From Spongilla lacustris (taxonomy: Eukaryota; Porifera; Demospongiae; Spongillida; Spongillidae): DNA of 64,000 nt. Below are positions 32,003-44,800 of this stretch, in pieces (the stretch's first letter is position 1; each line of letters starts with the position of its first letter). Location: assembly GCA_949361645.1 (NCBI GenBank), contig OX442432.1:5716397-5780396 (forward strand), read 5' to 3'. The notes under the pieces were generated by a model. It was not told the DNA's origin. It searched no databases and saw only the letters and a program-made list of their open reading frames with translations. Both the position numbers and the translations under genes were made by a program.

Positions 32003-35000
32003 CGTGCGTGTGCATGCGTGCATGTGTGTGCATGGTGTGTTGAGAGAGGCTGCCATTTTTGTTCTGTTAGTTAAAAGAGATTGGGTTTGGGTACTATGTT
32101 GCAGGATCTCAGGTGTCAACTTGAGGCCTCACATACCAGACTGTCGGCCATAACAGAGCAGACAAGGGACAAAGAGAAGGAACTTCAGGGAGAAATTGGG
32201 GTAAGGTTTGAGTGAGGAAGAGGCTGGGGGGGGGGGGGGGGGGGGGGGGGGGGGGCTGTACCACTTGTGCCTTTGATGCATAGCATACAGTGACGACCAT
32301 GCAAAAGTGCACACATGCACACACACACATGCACACACACTTACACACACACACTCTTAATGTACGAACGCGCAAGGGTTAGTTCCCGCACGGTTCCCGC
32401 ATGTTGAATCTTTTACATAAATACATTATTTATGCCGATTTATATGCGAATACACAGCTTGCACCATTACTAACCTAGCCATATCTTGTTTGAGCCAACT
32501 TCTTTATTTTCTGCGGGAACCTAGCGGGAACCACGTTCCCGCTCGGGAACTATTTATACTGTCGCAATGTGTTAAAACATTTCACGTTAATTGACCGCAA
32601 GAAATGGCGCCAGGGCTGAAAGTGGGCGAACGTGTGAAAGCCAAACCAAGTGTCATATTTGGGTGTCGACGAGCGGGAGACATATTTGGACCTTGGGCAT
32701 CTGAACGAGAAGTCCATGGAACTGTGAATGACGTTTTGGGTGATGGCCGGAGTCGGAAACTTCAAGTGATTTGGGATGAATGCAGTGACATTTCCACGGT
32801 CTCCCCACGGGTGCTACAGCGAGATAATTCTTGCGCTATGTTGCAGGAGGATAACGAAAGCGTAAGCTCTCAATCTGGCGAAGAAGAAGAAGAAGTAGTA
32901 TCACAAGATGAAGAGGAACAAGAACTAGAGCGCTTGAATGAAGAGGTCGTGGATGATGAAATTGCACTGCTAAGACCTCATGATACTAACTGGGTGGTGA
33001 CTGAAGGAATTAGTGTGGACTACTTCCAAGGTACAAAGAGTGCATTCAGCTTGGTTTGGAATTTTACAAGCCCTGTAGCACAAAGAACTGTCCTTGATTA
33101 TTTCTGTGCTATGTTCCCCATGTCTGACGCTACAGAGTGGATTCGCAAAACCAACGTTCTTCTAAACAATTTGAAACAAAGATCTCTCAGTGAATTTGAG
33201 TATTTTCGATTCTGGGGACTTATTTTAGCGATAAGCATAGGAAGAGAAAATAACCGTCGAAGTTACTGGATGGAGGAGATAGATTGTGACACTAGAAGAG
33301 TCTTTCAGCCATCTGCTTTTGGATCACGCTTTGGCATGGGAATTAGAAGGTTTGAATTCATACTGCGATGCCTATCATTTGGAGATATGGACCCCATGGA
33401 TCGTTGGTCACCAATAAGACCATTTTTAGTGGCTATTAATGAAAGGCGTCAACAGGTTATTGATCCATCATACATATTGGTTGAAGATGAGCTAATGTCT
33501 TCGTGGATCAGTCGGAAACAGGACAGAACCATCGATGGCATTCCACATCTTACAAAGATCATCCGAAAGCCCAAAGGGGTTGGAACTGAGATAAAGTGTT
33601 TAGCTGATGGTGTTGTAGGTATCATGTTGAGGCTGGAGATCTGTGAGGGGAAAGAAGCAGAATCCAAAAAAAAGTGGTCACACCTTCCAGCAGGGACTGC
33701 ACATACTCTTCGCATCAGCGAGCCATGGCACGGAACTGGGAGAATCCTAGTGGCCGATTCAGCCTTTTCGTCTGTCACAACGGCAGTAGAGTGCAAGAAA
33801 TGTGGCCTTTTTTTCACTGGAGTTCTAAAAACAGCTTCTAGGGAGTTCCCAAAGGAATATCTTAATGATCAATCTAGATATCGTCAAAGAGGAGACCATA
33901 TTTGTTTGACAACATCGGTAGACAATTGTGATCTTATTGCTTTGGGCTGGAAGGATAAAACCATTAAAACCTTTATTTCCACCTGCAGCACAACATTACA
34001 AGGACAGCCTCATAAGAAGCACAGGTATACAAGTGATGGTACTCTTGTCACTACTGAAGTGCAGCGCCCTCAGCTTGTTTCGCAATACTACAGTGCATCA
34101 TCTAAAATTGATGTGCACAACCATATGAGACAAGGGCTACTCAACATAGAAGCAGCTTGGGTAACTCACACCTGGTGGCATAGGCTAGCTGCAACGTTGT
34201 TTGGTGTCATTGTTATTGATGCTATGTTGGCATACAATTTTGAACATAGCACTAATCCTAAAACTGTTGATGAATTTGCTAATGATCTTTCTTTGTCTCT
34301 TATCTTCAATGAATTTGATGGTCATGTTCCTGAGAATGAACAGCGAAGGCTATCAAGTGATTCTAACACAGAGTTGTCAGGAGAAATTTCATCGAATATG
34401 TCAGTGCCTTGTGCTGTTCCTTTCAATGCCCACCCGCTCAAAAGCCTGTTGTCTCTTCCTCTGTATCAAGATCATGTAGGGTCTAAAGAAGGAGCTCGAC
34501 GTAAATGTTCAGTTTGTTCAGCTAAAGGAAAAAGAAACAATGCGCACTATTACTGTGTCACATGTTCTGACATTTCCAAAAATTCCATTGTTGCAATTTG
34601 CGGGCATCAGTCTGAACGTGGTACTGACTGTCATGCCACCCACTGCCAGAATGCATTGTAAGGAACTGAACATTAGTACTTTTCTTATAACCAATGAATT
34701 ACAAGTGCAGTTTCATAAATTCATTTTGGCACATGCAGTGACACTTGCATACAAATATACCAAATACATGTACATAAAGCCGGCATACATGCACACATTG
34801 AAAGGTGTCTCTGTGGCTGTTTGTTCAAATTCCTTACTGAATTCTGGGTCCTCTATGGATGATGATGTTGCTAGAAGCATTTTGTAGCAGGATATCATGT
34901 AATGAACTGCATGTTTATAGAGATCAATTAACTTACGTCATTGAACAAACAAAGCAAAACGCGGGAACAAAATTACCTTGATTTATTTGTTTATTTCAAC

Positions 35001-38000
35001 TTCCATGGATCCATTTACAACTTTTACTAAAATTCGGGATAAAGGACCTGCATTTTCTTAGTGAAATTTTTATTCAGATACGATACAACATTAATTATTG
35101 CTATACAAAAATCAATTAACTGGGACAACTGCACGGGAACCTTCAATACTGATTAGCAACTACGCGCTCGAGTAGTACTCATATGCAGTTGAAAATCTCA
35201 GAGTTTTTATAGTATCATTATGTCCTATTTCATGCGCTAGAAGCAGCACTAGTACCTTTATAAATATACATAATTTATTTGCTCATAACTCTACCATTAA
35301 AGTTACAATACAGCTCAAAATGTGGTTCCCGGGCGGGAACCTATGTTCCCGCACGGTTCCCGCTGCACGTTCGTACATTAAGTAGTTGTTCTCATGCATA
35401 TCCCCCTCCCGTCTTAAAAAGGTGCTGACAAAGCAGCTGAATCAGTTGGCAACATCCAATATGGAGCTGGAGGCTAAGCTGTGTGCCATTGGGGATGAAA
35501 GGAGAGGGGAGGAGGGCACTGGTCATAGGAGAGGGGAGGAGGGCACAGACTCTGCTGAGGGGCAAGGCAAACAAGACCTTAAGGTGAGCCTACATAAATC
35601 CACAATATGTTTTTGGGCTGCATTCTGACCTTTGTCAGTTGTCCCACTAAAATCTGTGAGCAAGGGTTCAAAATTGGAGCAAGGTTTTAAAAAGTGCACT
35701 GTGTTACCTGGTATAAACAGATCCCAGCTATTGCCAATGTAACAGAATCAATTGGACTTAGAGAGCATATTCCACATTCCTAGGATACGATATCAGAACT
35801 TGCCACCACCAAGGAGGAGCTATCTCTCTTGAAGGCACGTTGCAGCCAGCTGGAGGCCTCAGAGCTACGGTTGTCCGAGGAGAAGGCCTCCCTTGGGGAG
35901 GAGCTTGGGTTGCTACGGAAACAGGTGGACGCATCAGTGGAGGATGCCAGGCAGAGGTTGGCTGGGTTGGAGGCGGAGAGGGACAAGGTCTCTGTGGAGG
36001 CAGGACATCTGAGGGAGGAGGCCAAGGCTTTGCTCCTGAGCAAGGAGGGCTGCGAGCAGCGTGTGGCGGCCTTGACCCGGGAAAAGAATGAGGTCGAAGC
36101 GGATCTGGGGAGGAGGCTCATGGTTGCCACAGCAACAATTGCTAAAGAGCAAGAAACCAGGGAGCTGCGAGCAGCAGAGCTGGCCGATGCCAGATCCGGA
36201 ATGGAGCAGCTTCAGAGGTCGAGCTCAAGTGTGGGCGAGCAGTTGCGTGCCGCGTGTGTGGAGAAGGAATCTCTTCAGAGGTGCTGCGAAGATCTGAGGC
36301 TGGAGCTGGCTGCGCTGAACCAGAGGGCTCAGAAGTGGGAGGAGGAGGCTCTGGTGATGGGCCGCACCCGGGAAACCATCCTCCAAGAGAAGCAGTGTCT
36401 GGAGGAGGCACTGAGAGAGGAGAAGAGGTCGGCTGGGGTGCAGAGGGAACGCCTGAGGTCAGAGTTGGAGGGGAGCTTAGGTCTTCAGTTGAAGGCAGCC
36501 ATTGAAGAAAAGGAAGTCGCTGTGAAGGAGAGGGATGGGGCAGCATGTGACAAGGGGGCCTTGGAGTCCAGGCTTATGGAGCTGGAGGGAGCGCTGCAGA
36601 GACAGGGCCTTGAGATGGACGCAGCCAGGGAGGCCAGTGCACGTGCTGTGGCCGACCTGGAGTCCAGACTGCGGGTGCAGGGGCTGGCCTTTGAGTCTTT
36701 GAAGGTCGAGAGGGACAGCTTGCAGACGAGCAGGGACACTTTGGAGTCTAGTGTGGGCTCCAGGCACCAGAGGGAGGTGGAAGGTTATCTGGTGAAGGTG
36801 CAGCAGCTGGAACAAGAGAGGGGACTTGTGCAAGACGCTAAGGCACAGCTGACATCTGAACTGGAGCAGCTGAGGTCTAGTGGGCAGGAGACAGAGGAGA
36901 GGCTGGTTGCTGCTGAGAAGAGTAACAAAGAGCTTCAATTAGAGTTGGAAAAAATGCGAGAACAGTGTGCAAAGTCGGCAGAAACTCTGAAGATACTAGG
37001 TGCTGTGCAGGCTGGGGAAGAGGTGGTATTGGATGGTGATGTTGATGGGGGTAGGATGTATGGTAGGGGAGGGTTAGTTGTATGTGATAGGGGAGTTGTG
37101 TATATGGTGGAGGGAGGGGGAGGAGGGCTGTACTTAATGGGAAGTGGGGTGTATTCTATCGGACGTGATTCTGCTGGAGGTGTAGTACACTCAGGTTATT
37201 GATATTTCTCCCCATCTGCAGAGGAGCAGGATGTCCTACAAAAGGAGGAGCATAAGAAGCTGAAGATGTTTGTTGTGAAGTTGAAGAAAGAACTGAGCGA
37301 GGCCAAGGGCAAGGTATTATGGGTGGGAGGGGCCAAGGGAAAGGTATTATGGGTGGGAGGGGCCAGGAGCAAGGTATGGTGGGTGGGAGGGGCCAGGAGC
37401 AAGGTATGATGGGTGGGAGGGGCCAAGAGCAAGGTTTGGTGGGTGGGAGGGGCCAGGAGCAAGGTATGATGGGTGGGAGGGGCCAGGAGCAAGGTATGAT
37501 GGGTGGGAGGGGCCAGGAGCAAGGTATGATGGGTGGGAGGGGCCAGGAGCAAGGTATGATGGGTGGGAGGGGCCAGGAGCAAGGTATGATGGGTGGGAGG
37601 GGCCAAGAGCAAGGTATGATGGGTGGGAGGGGCCAAGAGCAAGGTATGGTGGGTGGGAGGGGCCAGGAGCAAGGTATGATGGGTGGGAGGGGCCAAGAGC
37701 AAGGTTTGGTGGGTGGGAGGGGCCAGGAGCAAGGTATGATGGGTGGGAGGGGCCAGGAGCAAGGTATGGTGGGTGGGAGGGGCCAAGAGAAAGGTATTAT
37801 GGGTGGGAGGGGCCAGGAGCAAGGTATGATGGTGGGAGGGGCCAGGAGCAAGGTATGATGGGTGGGAGGGGCCAGGAGCAAGGTATGATGGGTGGGAGGG
37901 GCCAAGAGCAAGGTATGATGGGTGGGAGGGGCCAGGAGCAAGGTATGATGGGTGGGAGAGGGAATGGGCAAGGACATTTGAGGTGAGTGAGTTTTTAATT

Positions 38001-41000
38001 GACTTTGCTTTGCCTGCCTTGTAAGGAGGCAACTCTCAAGCAGCAGCTGGAGGTGGTGGAGGGATCACCAGACCTGCAGGGAGAGGTGAAGGCTCTGAGG
38101 GCACAGCTGTTAGAGGAGCAAGACCGCACAGCTGCTACCAAATCCCAGGCGGACACATTGCAGAGGGGACTGGAGGAGGAGAGGACTAAGATGAACCAGG
38201 AGAGACAGAGGTAGGGTGATGGGAGGGACCGGGGGGGGGGGGGGGGGGGGGACAGACAGAAGTACATAGGAGGGGGGTTGGGAGGGAAGGGAGAACAGCT
38301 CTAGAGGAACATTGAAGGATTGGGGGGAAAGCCAAGACACACAACATTGGAAAGGATTTATTGACAACCCCAGCTTGCAGTGACATGTGGGAACAAAGTA
38401 GACAGTATTAAAAGGGAAGGGAAGAGGGAAGGGAAGAGGGAAGGGAAGAGGGAAGGGAAGAGGGAAGGGAAGAGGGAAGGGAAGAGTGAAGGTGTGTGTG
38501 CATTAGGGACTTTGATTAGTCGTCATGTGTGGACTTGTACGCAGGATGGCTGAAGAATGCCAAGCCCAGACCAAGACAGCCGAAGGTCTTGTCAGAGAAC
38601 TTGAGGTACATGTCTGTTGGCAATATTGTGCTGCTTATCCTTCCCACCTTTGTTCATTCTTGGATACCTCCTCCCACCTTTGCTTACTTCTGCTTACCCC
38701 CTCACACCTTTGTTCATTCCTGCATACCTCCTCACACATTTGCTTACTTCCTTCCACCTTTGTTCACTTCTGGATACCTCCTCACACATTTGCTTACTTC
38801 CTCCCACCTTTGTTCACTCCTGGATACCTCCTCACACATTTGCTTACTTCTGCTTACCTCTGCTTACTTCTGCTTACCTCCTCCTACCTCTCCCCACCCT
38901 TTTTCAAATGGCAGGCTGCCAAGAGTGAGCTGACATCTCTGCATGCTATGCAGGCAGATATTCATTCTACTACCACTCAACTAACAGCAGAGAAGGAGGT
39001 ATTGGGGACCATTATTAATAATGGGGGTGGCCATTATTAATACAATGTACTAGGGGTGGCCATTATTAATACTAGTGGCCATTGTTAATACTAGGTCTGG
39101 TAAAGTTACACATACATCCTCACCTTAGATCCATCCTCGTATACGCATACTATACATGTAGTTTCTCAAGTATTTGGTATTCTCACTTTCACTACACATG
39201 TTTTGGTACTCCCCCTCTTGACCCAAACAACCCATCGTCTTTTTTTTCCTCCTTCCCCTCCTCCCTCTCATCCCCTCCTCCCTCTCATCCCTCCTCCCTT
39301 TCATCCCTCCTCCCTCTCATCCCTCCTCCCTCTCATCCCTCCTCCCTCTCATCCCCTCCTCCCTTTCATCCCTCCTTCCTCTCATCCCTCCTCCCTCTCA
39401 TCCCTCCTCCCTCTCATCCCTCCCTCTCATCCTTCCTCCCTCTCATCCCTCCTCCCTCTCATCCCTCCTCCCTCTCATCCCCCCTTGCACTCAGAACCTC
39501 GTTGCCACTCTTCGCCAGCTTACAGACTCTCGTGACCTCCTTCAGTCAGAGGTGAATGCCCTGCAGTCTGATCTGTCCACTGTGGTCTCTGAGAAGGCTA
39601 CATACAAACTAGCAACGGAGGCAGTATGTTGCCAGGACTTTCTTCTACACTGCTTTCATAACTGCTTGCACTTTCAGGCCCAGAAAGAGGTGACCTCTCT
39701 TCGTGAGGAGCTAGCTAAGGAGAGGACTAGCCATGTCGAGACCAAGGAAAAGCTCACGGCTGTAGAAAGGGTGAGTCATTGATTGATTTTAGGTGGGGGT
39801 ATAGGAAGCTACTATTTTTTGACGCTCTTCATTGTCAGATAAGGCTTCTTTTGTGTTTTAGCCTTTGTGGCATTGGTACATGTGAATGGTGTCCTGTCTC
39901 TAGTCTCCTCTCTATGCTTCTCCTCTCTATGCTTCTCCTCTCTATGCTTCTCCTCTCTATGCTTCTCCTCTCTATGCTTCTCCTCTCTATGCTTCTCCTC
40001 TCTATGCTTCTCCTCTCTATGCTTCTCCTCTCTATGCTTCTCCTCTCTATGCTTCTCCTCTCTATGCTTCTCCTCTCTATGCTTCTCCTCTCTATGCTTC
40101 TCCTCTCTATGCTTCTCCTCTTTATGCTTCTCCTCTCTATGCTTCTCCTCTCTATGCTTCTCCTCTCTATGCTTCTCCTCTCTTTTCATTGCTTCTTTTA
40201 ATGGTGTTACCTGACCCAGATATCCTGTGTTGTGTACCCAGATATCCCAGATATAAGACGTACTCCTTCCATTCCTCTTTATGTGCTGTGCTCATGATTT
40301 GCAAATGATGTATTGTTGGGCACCATGTTGTGCTACAGAAATCTATGCTTGCTTATTCAGCCACACACCCTCCCCCTTCCCCTCTTCTCCCATACCCTTC
40401 CCACCCTCTACAGGAGGCGAAGGCCTCCAATGTAATGGACTTGGAGCTAGCCGACTATCGACGCTCTGTTGAACAGCTGCGAAGCCAGCTATCTGACAGG
40501 GACTCTAAGATTGAAGCAGCTAAGAGAGAGAAGGAAGAGTATCAGAAGACCTTGGAGCAGCTAAAGAAGGAGATGGGTAAGTCCCCTCCTCCGTACCACC
40601 CCCTCCTCCATACCACCCCCTCCTCCATACCACCCCTCCTCCATACCACCCCCTCCTCCATACCACCCCCTCCTCCATACCACCCCTCCTCCATACCACC
40701 CCCTCCTCCATACCACCCCCTCCTCCATACCACCCCCTCCTCCATACCACCTCCTCCTCCATACCACCCCCTCCTCCATACCACCCCCTCCTCCATACCA
40801 CCCCCTCCTCCATACCACCTCCTCCTCCATACCACCCCCTCCTCCATACCACCCCCTCCTCCATACCACCCCCTCCTCCATACCACCTCCTCCTCCATAC
40901 CACCCCCTCCTCCATACCACCTCCTCCTCCATACCACCCCCTCCTTACCTCCTTACCTCACAGAGACAGTGAAGCAGAGAAGCTCCAAACAGGAGGAGAA

Positions 41001-41802
41001 CTTAAAGAAGATCAGCTCTGTTGTCAAGACCAGGAACAAGGAACTGGAGGATGCCAAGAAGCAGGTACCTATCAGGGTGTGGCTAGGGTGTGGTTGACAG
41101 TGGTTGAGTGGAGATGGCAATAGCTGAAGTACAGTTTGTGTACATGTATTTTATTGTTTTGTACGTTTGACAGGAGGGTGAGCTTCAGGCAACCATTGTG
41201 CAGGTCCAAACTGAGCTGGAGACACAGAAGCAGCTAGCTGAGGGAGCCAAGGTCTGGGGTGAACCAATAATGTGTCGGGTCATGTCTGTGTGGGATGTGT
41301 GGGGGGAGGGTCCATAGATGTGTAATGTGTGGGGTAGGAGGGTGTGTGTAGGTGTATGGTTTTGTGGTACCTCTTCAGTGTGCTCACCTTTTACAGGTCG
41401 AAGTTGCAGACTTAACTGCACGACTTCTGTCAACACAGCAGCAGGTATGTGTAGGCTGGATTGTGAAGCTTATACCATTGGCCCCCAGTATCCACATCAT
41501 TATTAGTGGAGGAATAAATTTATTAGTGGATGTACATATTAATAATTATCGCTGTAGATTTGGGAGTTGCATGAGGAAGCAAACTAAACACTTAAACTAT
41601 CAGACTGTTTGTGTACAAGAAGTAAACTTTCTGTTTCAATGTACTCTTCATTACACATGATTGGTGAAGGATTGAATCAGTAATAATAATGCCACAGTCC
41701 TACCTAGTCAGTCTCCAGCTGGTCTGCTAACTGTTTGGTCGTCTAAGTGATAGAGCTATTTTCATTTTTCCTCTTCTACCCCTCCCTCTTTTTTTACGCA
41801 CA

Positions 41803-41886
<84 letters not shown>

Positions 41887-44800
41887 TGCACAGTCTCAGG
41901 CCTCAACTGACGTACTGCAGAAGATGGTGAATGGGCTGGAGGCAAAGGTCACCAGTCTGCAGGGAGAGCTGAGGAGCACACAGGCTAGCCTTCAGTCCAC
42001 CCAGCAGGAATATGACAGTTACAAGGTGCATTCTCTGGTAGTCCATCTGATATACACCAGCTTACCTGCTGCAATGTACATGCACTTAGGTCCGAGTCCA
42101 TAGTGTTTTGAAACAGAAGTCGAGTGGTCCAAATGAGGTTGAAGCCAGCAGAGAATTAAGGTGAGTCTTCTTTTACGAGTGTGTAAGTTTATAGTGCATG
42201 GGAAGCACGAGAGAATGGGGAGGAGGAGAGGGGAAGAAGTGGATGGGGAAGAGGATAGATGATGGAGTGGATGGGGAGGAGGGGAGATGATGAAGTGGAT
42301 GAGAGAAGTGATAAAGTGGATGGGGAGGAGGAGAAGTGATAAAGTGGATGGGGAGGAGGAGAAGTGATAAAGTGGATGGGGAGGAGGAGATATGATGAAG
42401 TGGATGGGGGAGGATAGGGTGATGAGTTGTGGAGGTTGGGTTCTTGCATACCTGGATGTTATGGAAGACTTTCTTGAACAGACAAAAGTATGAGGCGGAA
42501 TGCTTGGAACTCAAAGCAGAATTGAAAAGCATTAGGTAAGGACATTGGCACACAAGCAACAGGATGTCACACAATGGGCACTTTAATGGCCACCTCACTT
42601 TGTGTACATGTATTTGAATGCTAATGTTTCATGTTGTGTTTATTGGGGGGAAGGGGGGGGGGGGGAGAGTGGGATGGGTTTAGTATCATTTTACTAAATG
42701 TGCATGTGGGAATACGATTTAATTGTCAAAGTGTTTTGCTGTTTGGGTGTGTGGTTGGTTAATGTATGACCCAATTCCTTGAGAGCTGAGAGTTGTCATC
42801 ACAGGATGGATTGCACAGTTCAGGACTACATTTCTTTTCCCAGGGGGAGGAAGGGTATCAGAAAATGGTGTATATTAACCTCAATGCAGAGATAGATAAT
42901 CACAAGCGTAGGGAGTTGACTTTCACCCGTGACATGTTGTACCATAACTAAGAGTACCCTACTGCATAGAAGCAATATATTGCTTCTATGCAGTAGGGTA
43001 CTCTTAGTTATGGTACAACATGTCTGCTACATTACATTGCTTGTTTTTAAAAATCATCTAATATTTTAGTGTGTTATGATTTAAAACGTTAGAACAAACA
43101 TACCAGTACCATGACTAATCAAGGAAAATTAACCACAAGCAGTTAATTGTTGGTAAATGCTCCATTGATGTGAGCTTAAATGTTGATGTAAAACAAACTA
43201 AATATTAATTTAATAATTGAAAATCTAAATTAACGAAAACGAATTAATAATTCCCAATAACATCTGATTAAAACATAACATTTTAGAGGCATTCAAAAGC
43301 CCCAACATTTCCTTGAATTTTAAAAATATCAATTTGGCCGAATGTAAATTCAAACCAGATACAATGGCCCCTAAATCAAGTATATTGTATGGTTAGTTGT
43401 GTACGCGCGCCGAGCGATATATACAGCTGAGCTGCAAATCCTGCCATTAACAACACAAGGCTGCGGGTTCTTTGTTATAAAGGCGCCGACTGCGCAGGTA
43501 CGGTCGATTGATTGACATGATAAATATTTAAAAATTCTGGTACACGCGGTTTTGCGTTTGCTAAATCCGTGCAGTTTTCCATGTCTACATCTTTTCCCGA
43601 AAATTTCTGCTTTGATCCGCTCAAGCGCCACTCCAAACGTCAAAGAAAGGGTCTGAGACCAGCATCAGAGCGAATGATTGCGGCGTATCCGTCGCTTCAC
43701 CTCCAAACCAAGAACAAGCTTTGCACTTCTTGTCGAAAAGAAATAAGCGAGCTTCCAGCTGAGACGGCGGCCCTTAGTGACGATACCAACGATGACAGCG
43801 ATAGTTCGCTCGAAAGTGAAGACACAGGAAGCGATTGGGTAGACGAAGAGGAGGCACGGAGGGGGGCGGATGGAGCTACAGCTGGACCAATGCCGAGCGA
43901 CGAGGCGGAAATGGTTCTACAGCTCAAAGAGAAATTTGATTCTACAACTAAGAGGAGTGAAAAGGTGACAATCCTGACGGTCCTGCCCAAGAGCTGGTCT
44001 GTGCAGAAGGTCGTACGGGTATTTGGTGCGCCCAACTACATGGCACGGCAGGCAAAGAAGCTAGCTGCGGAGAAGGGTGTTCTGTCCAGCCCAGATCCCA
44101 AAGCAGGCAAGCCACTACCTAACAGCACCACAGAGCAAGTGCAAGACTTCTACCGTAGAGACGACGTCAGTAGGAAAATGGGCAAGAAGGATGTCGTTTC
44201 AGTGAAGACAGCTGACGGGGGAAAGGTGTACCGAGAAAAGAGGTTACTCTTGCACACCTTGAAAGAAGTGTACGCTCAATTCAAGGAGCACAGTCCTGGA
44301 GTGAAGGTTGGATTCTCCACGTTTGCAAGCCTGCGGCCAAAGGAATGCATCCTGACGGGTGTGAGTGGAAACCATCGTTGATAGTGTTGGCAGGCCACGT
44401 GGAATACACTCACTGCAAGCGAGGAGGAGACTGGAGCCACACTGCGCGATCAAATCTTTGGAAACTATTATCCTGATATGAGCCAATTTCCGCATTGATT
44501 TATTTTTGGTGTGATTTAGGCACAATTAAATAATTGATTGTGATAAATCCTTTGAATTTCCATCAATAATGTGATTGGGTACCTGTGGAGGGAGGGTGGG
44601 GGGGCTGATTTTGCGTGAAACAGGAACTAAGTTTATTTATTCCAGTCTCTTTTTAAACAGTACTTGCAAATTGATATGGAATGACCACTAAATTCACAAA
44701 AGAGTTTTTTTTTTTAAATGGGGGTACATGCCATATAATTATAATCACACTGGATGGTTTGAGTTGCAGTGGAAGGTTCTACCAAGGTCTGTGGTTTATG

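Noticed and set aside
37156..38032. Two long minus-strand repeat proteins and one Gly-rich plus-strand protein
   Set aside because: Read-through of the 30-bp intronic minisatellite, whose unit is a multiple of three.
39779..40214. Leu/Ser and Arg/Glu/His repeat proteins
   Set aside because: Translation of the 15-bp intronic minisatellite.
40520..40937. Gly/Glu/Trp repeat proteins
   Set aside because: Antisense translation of the minisatellite in GCC2 intron 16.
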